A stretch of 9,799 nucleotides of DNA, taken from contig JAGKWZ010000241.1 in the NCBI GenBank assembly GCA_021151605.1, positions 1 through 9,799 on the forward strand. The letters run 5' to 3'. Made by a program: the position numbers and the translations under genes. The notes under the pieces are model-generated. The model ran no database searches, had not been told where the DNA came from, and saw nothing but the letters and a program-made list of their open reading frames with translations. Shown here in pieces: positions 7,101-9,799 of this stretch (position 1 is its first letter; each line of letters starts with the position of its first letter). Source of the stretch: Verrucomicrobiaceae bacterium (lineage in GTDB: Bacteria > Verrucomicrobiota > Verrucomicrobiia > Verrucomicrobiales > Verrucomicrobiaceae).

Positions 7101-8736
7101 TCTGCGTGTATCCGCCCGGCCGACTAAGGATGCCGCCACTGATAGCCTCCACGGTGCCAGCGTTGGTGAAGCTGGCGGTGGAGATGGTCATGTTGCTACC
7201 ACTGCTCTGGTTGCTGATGAGCCCGTTGTTCACCAGCGTCATCGCGCCACCTGCGTAGAGGATATCGCTGCCAATGGTTGCATTGCTGCCACCGGGTGCC
7301 GTCATGCGGATCACTCCCGCTGCGCCGACGGTGAGCGTGCCCGGCGTACCGTCCATTTCCAAAAAACTGCCGCCGCCTTCAAAGAGCACCGTTCCATTCA
7401 TCGTCTGCCCCGGCGCGAAGCCCAGCCCAGCACTGAAACCTACCACCCGCGCCGTGGTGAAGGTTGTGCCATTGGCGATCTTCACGCGAGCAGCGTTGCT
7501 GCTCACGTTGATTGCCCCATTGATCGTCACGCCGGTGAGCAAATTGCCGGGAGTCTGCCCGACGCGGAGAGTCTGCCCGGCGGCGATGTTCAGGGTGCCG
7601 CCGGTGATCGTGCCGCCATCGAGCGTCCACACTCCAGCGTCCGTGTTGATGGAGAAACTCTGTCCGTTGTTGTTCCAGGCACCTTTCACGCGCACCTGAC
7701 TCGTGGCAGCGAGGCTGAACGTCCCGAGATCCGGCGTGGAGAAAGTGCCGCCGAGATGCAGCGATGAGGTCGCATCCGCCGTGAGCGTGCCGCTGGGGCC
7801 GGACCATGCGCCATTTAGATTCACCGTGCCGCCCGTCAGAGCCCGCACCGTGCCCGTGTTGGTCCAGTTCGCCGTGTTCACCGTCGTGATGCCGTTACTA
7901 GTGGCCTCCACCGTGCCCGCGTTGGTGAAGCTGGCGGGGACGACCGTCATGGTGCTACCACTGCCCTGGTTGGTGATGAGGCCGTTGTTCACCAGTGTCA
8001 TCGCTCCGCCGGGGAAGAGAATTTGACCCCCGATGTTTGCACTATTGCCGCCGGAAGAGGTCATGCGGATCTCTCCCGCTGTGCCAACAGTGAGCGCACC
8101 CGATGTGCCGTCCATTTCCAACAGACTGCTTCCGCCTTCAAAGAGCACCGTGCCATCCATCGTCTGCCCTGGTGCGTAGCCCAGCCCCGCACTGAAACCC
8201 GTGATCCGCGCCGTGGTAAAAGTCGTCCCATTGGCGATCTTCACGCGAGCAGCGTTGCTGCTCACGTTGATTGCGCCATTCACCGTCACGCCAGTGAGCA
8301 GGCCGCTTCCGCCGTTCGCGATATTCAGGTTGCCCGTGCCGCTGAGGTTGATCGTCGTGTTGCTGATCGTCCCGCCATTGAGCTGATACGTCCCCGCCGA
8401 CACCGAGATCCCATTCGTCGCCGTGAAGATGCCCGCCGTGTGATTGAGCGTCGCGTTCGCCGAACTGATCGTCAGATCCTCGACCGTGATTCCTGTGTTG
8501 TTCGTGATCGTGTAAGCCGCGCCCGTCGTGCTGATCACCGCGTCATACGCCGCCACCCCGCTGCTGCCGTTATTCGGGAATCCGCCCAGCGCCGGAGCAT
8601 TCGTCCAGTTGCCAATCACATTCCAATTGCCGCTCGTCGCATTCGTCCACGTCGCGGTGACATCCGCCGCATGCGCATTGCTTAATAGAGTGGTGGCCAG
8701 CACCACGAGGGACCCCATCGAAAGAAGAATTTTCAT
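4153..8736 (-). CDS. Giant exported mosaic protein: duplicated beta-rich modules, choice-of-anchor D, cadherin-like and delta-60 repeats
   Basis: The 1527-residue product starts at ATG 8736, with a signal peptide MKILLSMGSLVVLATTLLSNAHA likely cut before ADV. A TTG six codons upstream (8754) is possible, but the ATG has GAGG 9 bases ahead and gives a cleaner signal peptide. Residues about 25-700 are Gly/Asn/Thr/Ser-rich and passenger-like, suggesting a beta-solenoid, and include two modules of about 135 residues (about 143-278 and 397-531) that are roughly 80% identical by hand alignment. Residues about 712-832 match a choice-of-anchor-D domain (DISVSGNSVNI... TFQVTFDPNGVGLRSAALSL). Residues about 838-936 resemble a cadherin-like beta-sandwich (LSALTTSSGALVPAF... 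ANTVEVRVTAEDG). Residues about 948-1311 are seven delta-60 repeats. The end (about 1407-1527) carries WRQLYFGS, then DFDQDGLPNIVEFAFGLDP and a final beta domain. There is no autotransporter barrel, PEP-CTERM, LPxTG or membrane anchor. It is likely a surface or secreted adhesin-like protein; the role is inferred only from architecture. Confidence 0.93.
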   Translation of the reverse strand: MKILLSMGSLVVLATTLLSNAHAADVTATWTNATSGNWNVIGNWTNAPALGGFPNNGSSGVAAYDAVISTTGAAYTITNNTGITVEDLTISSANATLNHTAGIFTATNGISVSAGTYQLNGGTISNTTINLSGTGNLNIANGGSGLLTGVTVNGAINVSSNAARVKIANGTTFTTARITGFSAGLGYAPGQTMDGTVLFEGGSSLLEMDGTSGALTVGTAGEIRMTSSGGNSANIGGQILFPGGAMTLVNNGLITNQGSGSTMTVVPASFTNAGTVEATSNGITTVNTANWTNTGTVRALTGGTVNLNGAWSGPSGTLTADATSSLHLGGTFSTPDLGTFSLAATSQVRVKGAWNNNGQSFSINTDAGVWTLDGGTITGGTLNIAAGQTLRVGQTPGNLLTGVTINGAINVSSNAARVKIANGTTFTTARVVGFSAGLGFAPGQTMNGTVLFEGGGSFLEMDGTPGTLTVGAAGVIRMTAPGGSNATIGSDILYAGGAMTLVNNGLISNQSSGSNMTISTASFTNAGTVEAISGGILSRPGGYTQSSGSTRVTGGTIRARTAAVNDLIQLNGGALEGYGTIEANVLAAGSIDPVSGSATGLAINGDLSLGTNVQLHFALGGTAKGIQYDFLSETGTAPLTLDGVLRLTFAGGFQNTITGGNTFTIITSNAALTGAFDNVVSGSRLFTDDGLGSFLVTITGNSVVLSGYLPVPDISVSGNSVNIADGDATPDLADHTDFASVNLSGGTRVRTFIITNSSQGVLTLGSVTVSGAHAADFTVTAQPASPVIPGGNTTFQVTFDPNGVGLRSAALSLVTDDPDENPFNFSIQGTGALSNNADLSALTTSSGALVPAFNPALTSYTNPLNFYITSIIVTPTKADPNASIHIRLNGGSYSSVASGTPSAVLPLNVGANTVEVRVTAEDGSTKTSAIAVSRSAPMAGDSDLVDFNVVGLAGLVSAVQPDGKTIIAGSFISVLGQPRNYIARLNADGTLDEGFNPNANDTVSCVEVLPDGKVLIGGSFTTMGGVARNYIARVNANGTLDTEFDPHANDTVSNVRAQADGKVLLAGNFTALQPNGAATPTTRNHFARVNATGTLDASFNPNVNGFVKCVTVQTDGRMVIAGDFSTLQPIGAASPTTRNRIARVNANGTLDPDFDPNANGVVHSVTVQSDDKVLLGGEFTTLRPNGAAAAITRNHIARVNADGTLDAGFDPNANDSVFSLALQADGRVLLAGGFTMLQPNGAVPTTRNRVARVNADGTLSVGFNPNANNGVFGVAVHEDGQVLLAGYFTTVQPNLAEAPVPASRFARLFNDPATQSLTVPSLNRVQWLRGGASPETQEVSFELSLDGGTNYTPLGTGTRISGGWELTGLALPPTGQIRARARISGAFRNGGSGLVESITAYDPETMSMVVWRQLYFGSPANNGSGADTYDFDQDGLPNIVEFAFGLDPTQGSSVHLPQPQISAGNFTVSFPTPPGVRGITYGAEWSTTLRSANWRPIIDTGTGAQHSFSVPIDGNSGVFMRFVITSP
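4804..5894 (-). repeat. Seven tandem delta-60 repeats within the giant exported protein
   Basis: The repeats have a consensus of the type LQADGKVLLAGxFTxLxxxGxxxxxRNxIARVNADGTLDxxFNPNAN. Copies 1 and 2 are short (about 50 residues), with a GQPRNYIARL or GVARNYIARV join. Copies 3 to 6 are about 55 residues, with an added LQPNGAA...TTRN loop. Copy 7 also carries that loop but is incomplete, ending RFARLFND without the GTLD...FNPN half. At DNA level the long copies recur about every 162-166 bp. Delta-60 repeats (DUF5122 family) are thought to form beta-propeller-like structures; here the incomplete last copy could close a ring with the first, but that is inference. Confidence 0.9.
7145..7548 (-). 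repeat. Second copy of a ~135-residue module in the giant exported protein
   Basis: This module runs from LLTGVTINGAINVSSNAAR to SFTNAGTVEA and aligns with the module at 7904-8309, differing at about 26 of 133 positions by hand count. It includes the 47-bp stretch 7469-7515 that is identical to 8228-8274. The offset between copies is 756-759 bp, so a 3-bp indel separates them. It probably arose by internal tandem duplication that added a further beta-rich unit. Confidence 0.85.
7904..8309 (-). repeat. First copy of a ~135-residue module in the giant exported protein
   Basis: This is the N-terminal partner of the module at 7145-7548, running from LLTGVTVNGAINVSSNAAR to SFTNAGTVEA. It contains VLFEGG and LEMDGT segments common to both copies. 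Gly, Asn and Ser are abundant and no cysteines are visible, as is usual for extracellular beta-solenoid passengers. Confidence 0.85.
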
Positions 8737-8743
8737 CTCCCCG

Positions 8744-8756
8744 TTCCTCGGCAAAT
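8744..8756 (-). promoter_or_regulatory. Ribosome binding site region of the giant exported protein, containing the 13-bp repeat copy 1
   Basis: The minus strand reads GAGG at 8749-8746, followed by AACGGGGAG and the ATG at 8736. The 9-base gap is workable and supports ATG 8736 over the upstream TTG at 8754. The surrounding 13 bases equal those at 4097-4109. The rest of the intergenic gap (8757-8852) shows one AT-rich patch at 8771-8787 in otherwise GC-rich DNA, but I cannot make a convincing promoter or terminator from it. Confidence 0.55.
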
Positions 8757-8852
8757 CCGACGCTGCGTTTCAAAAAAATTTATCAATCCCGCAATGCCGC
8801 CCGCAGCGCCGCCATTTCCTCAAGCGTCGGCGCGCCCGCAGGGAGCCGCGCA

Positions 8853-9512
8853 CTACATCCAGCTCGCGCTGTCCTGCGGGCCGGTGCCGACGAGGAACTC
8901 GAAGGCGTTGTTCTGCCCGTCGCCATCGGGATCAAGTGTGGGCGCGGCGAGTGCGGGATCGGAGCTGAAAAAGAATTGCTGCCAAGCATCGTCCAGTGAA
9001 TCACCGGCGAAGGGGCCGAAGTTGTAAGGCGTGAGGTCATAGATGAGCACGCCGGCAGTGGCGCTGAGGCTGCTGCTTTGTGCGGTTATAGTGGCGTTTT
9101 GATCGGTAGGTACGGGCCCGGAGGTGAGCAGGCCGGTGGGGCTGACCGAGAGGGAGAAACTGTCGCTGCTCCAGACAATGTCCGCAGGACTAGGCTGCGT
9201 GGTGGTATCGTCGCCAGTGAGCAGGGTGGTGAGCTGGAGTGTGCTCTCTTCACCGATGGTGGCGGGCTGCGGTGAAATGTCGAGGGTGGCCACGTCCCAT
9301 AGCTGGCCGGCGAAACCCGGGCGCACGGTCGTGCCAGATTGCTCGTGGGCTTCACCACCGATGTCGCCGAGGGTGGCGTCGTTGGTGATGGTGCCGCCGG
9401 GGGCGAGGGTGGCGTGGGTGAGTTCCTGCGCGGTGGCGGGGGTGATGAGGATCAGGCTGATCAGACCGATCTGTCTGATCAGATGGCTGCCGCAGGGAGT
9501 GTGCACGTTCAT
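8853..9512 (-). CDS. Exported Ig-like protein with truncated C-terminal module
   Basis: The 219-residue product begins with a signal peptide (about 1-28, LIRQIGLISLILITPATA then QE). Residues about 31-72 (TLAPGGTITNDATLGDIGG... RPGFAGQLWDV) resemble the start of a family of verrucomicrobial exported proteins that I recognise by style. Residues about 78-158 look like a bacterial Ig-like (Big2-type) domain (ATIGEESTLQL... VWSSDS... LSVSPTGLLT... ITAQSSS). Residues 162-219 hold the linker YNFGPFAGDSLDDAWQQFFF and a calcium-loop-like DPDGDGQNNAFEFLVG, then stop. Relatives with this module, including the 1527-residue neighbour, usually carry a further beta domain of about 80-100 residues after this point, so the protein looks shortened. 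The start ATG at 9512 overlaps the previous gene's stop by 4 bases (ATGA) and has no clear Shine-Dalgarno, which points to translational coupling. A strong palindrome sits within the signal-peptide codons. Confidence 0.85.
   Translation of the reverse strand: MNVHTPCGSHLIRQIGLISLILITPATAQELTHATLAPGGTITNDATLGDIGGEAHEQSGTTVRPGFAGQLWDVATLDISPQPATIGEESTLQLTTLLTGDDTTTQPSPADIVWSSDSFSLSVSPTGLLTSGPVPTDQNATITAQSSSLSATAGVLIYDLTPYNFGPFAGDSLDDAWQQFFFSSDPALAAPTLDPDGDGQNNAFEFLVGTGPQDSASWM
9457..9482 (-). other. 26-bp near-perfect palindrome within the signal-peptide codons of the 219-residue gene
   Basis: Two copies of CTGATCAG flank a GATC-centred core. Arms CTGATCAGAC and GTCTGATCAG are perfectly complementary across a 6-base centre (AGATCG), so the mRNA could form a 10-bp stem with a 6-base loop about 31-56 bases after the A of the start codon. 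Four GATC sites fall at an exact 9-bp spacing (9450, 9459, 9468, 9477). In protein terms this encodes LIRQIGLISLI, so recurring Leu-Ile codons explain part of the pattern. Confidence 0.6.
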
Positions 9513-9799
9513 GGCAGAGTGAGGATGTTTTGGCTGGGACCGTTACTGCCGCTTGGGGCGCGGTTGGTGGTGGTGCCGCCGCGCGTGCCGCCTAGGCCAC
9601 CCGTGCCGCCGCTGCCGAGGGTGAAAGCGTTCCCCGTGTTGGTGACAACGGTAGCTCCGCTGCCCAACACGATGCCTGCGCTAGGGCCACCGTTGCCGCC
9701 ACCAGCCCCGCCGTCGAGTCCATTTCCACCGTTGCCGCCGCCCTTGCTGAAGGTGCCGAATCCGGTGCCGCCTTGTCCGCCAGTGCCTCCCTCACCACC
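9509..9799 (-). CDS. Glycine-rich GGX-repeat (PGRS-like) protein, C-terminal end only
   Basis: The minus strand is open from the right edge to a TGA at 9511-9509 (96 residues plus stop); the start lies outside the window. The sequence is dominated by glycine, with Asn, Ser and Thr (GGEGGTGGQGGTGFGTFSKG, GGNGGNGLDGGAGGGNGG), then a less repetitive segment (AGIVLGSGATVVTNTGNAFT) and a hydrophilic tail ending NILTLP. This resembles the glycine-rich tails of large bacterial surface proteins; similarity to mycobacterial PE-PGRS proteins is one of composition only. The stop overlaps the start of the 219-residue gene as ATGA, so the two are probably one transcription unit. A different minus-strand frame is also open here (9592-9798), but its Ala-rich reading lacks any recognisable pattern. 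Confidence 0.8.
   Translation of the reverse strand, partial: GGEGGTGGQGGTGFGTFSKGGGNGGNGLDGGAGGGNGGPSAGIVLGSGATVVTNTGNAFTLGSGGTGGLGGTRGGTTTNRAPSGSNGPSQNILTLP

Noticed and set aside
6082..7767. Plus-strand open frame of 561 codons opposite the giant exported gene
   Set aside because: It is Arg/Ala/Asp-rich with no domain pattern, and high-GC coding DNA often leaves the antisense frame open. The minus-strand reading has a signal peptide and clear domains.
8771..8787. AT-rich patch with a run of seven T on the minus strand as a terminator or promoter
   Set aside because: No stable stem precedes the T-run and no -35/-10 pair with proper spacing is visible.
8783..9040. Minus-strand 85-codon frame overlapping the 3' end of the 219-residue gene
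   Set aside because: Most of it is a shadow of the real frame; only its tail (LEEMAALRAALRD) looks protein-like, which is not enough to call a gene.

Overview
The window looks like chromosomal DNA from a member of the Verrucomicrobiota, probably near Prosthecobacter or Verrucomicrobium. This is inferred from gene style, not from a marker gene. The clues are high GC content, large exported proteins that combine passenger-like repeats, a choice-of-anchor-D domain and delta-60 repeats, a recurrent C-terminal module with a calcium-loop-like DxDxDG segment, and a membrane-bound serine/threonine kinase with a WD40 domain.

Every gene I can support lies on the minus strand, so the window reads from right to left. 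At the right edge (9799 to 9509) is the C-terminal end of a glycine-rich GGX-repeat protein. Its stop codon overlaps the start of the next gene as ATGA. That next gene (9512 to 8853) encodes a 219-residue exported protein with a bacterial Ig-like segment and a shortened copy of the C-terminal module. After a 116-bp gap comes a 1527-residue exported mosaic protein (8736 to 4153), with two near-identical 135-residue modules, a choice-of-anchor-D domain, a cadherin-like beta-sandwich, seven delta-60 repeats and a full C-terminal module. After another 89 bp comes a 1189-residue protein (4063 to 494): zinc ribbon, Ser/Thr kinase, one transmembrane helix, then a long WD40 region. The last 493 bp hold an unrecognised, apparently frame-broken coding remnant that runs off the left edge.

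The first three products all look destined for export and share design elements, which suggests a cell-surface or extracellular matrix cluster. The kinase is one-pass membrane protein downstream of them and may sense envelope state, but a functional link rests only on adjacency. I see no RNA genes, CRISPR array, insertion sequence or phage genes. The less ordinary signals are a 26-bp near-perfect palindrome inside the 219-residue gene's signal-peptide codons, a 13-bp exact repeat upstream of two genes, an out-of-frame leader ORF overlapping the kinase start, and a clean internal duplication in the giant protein.
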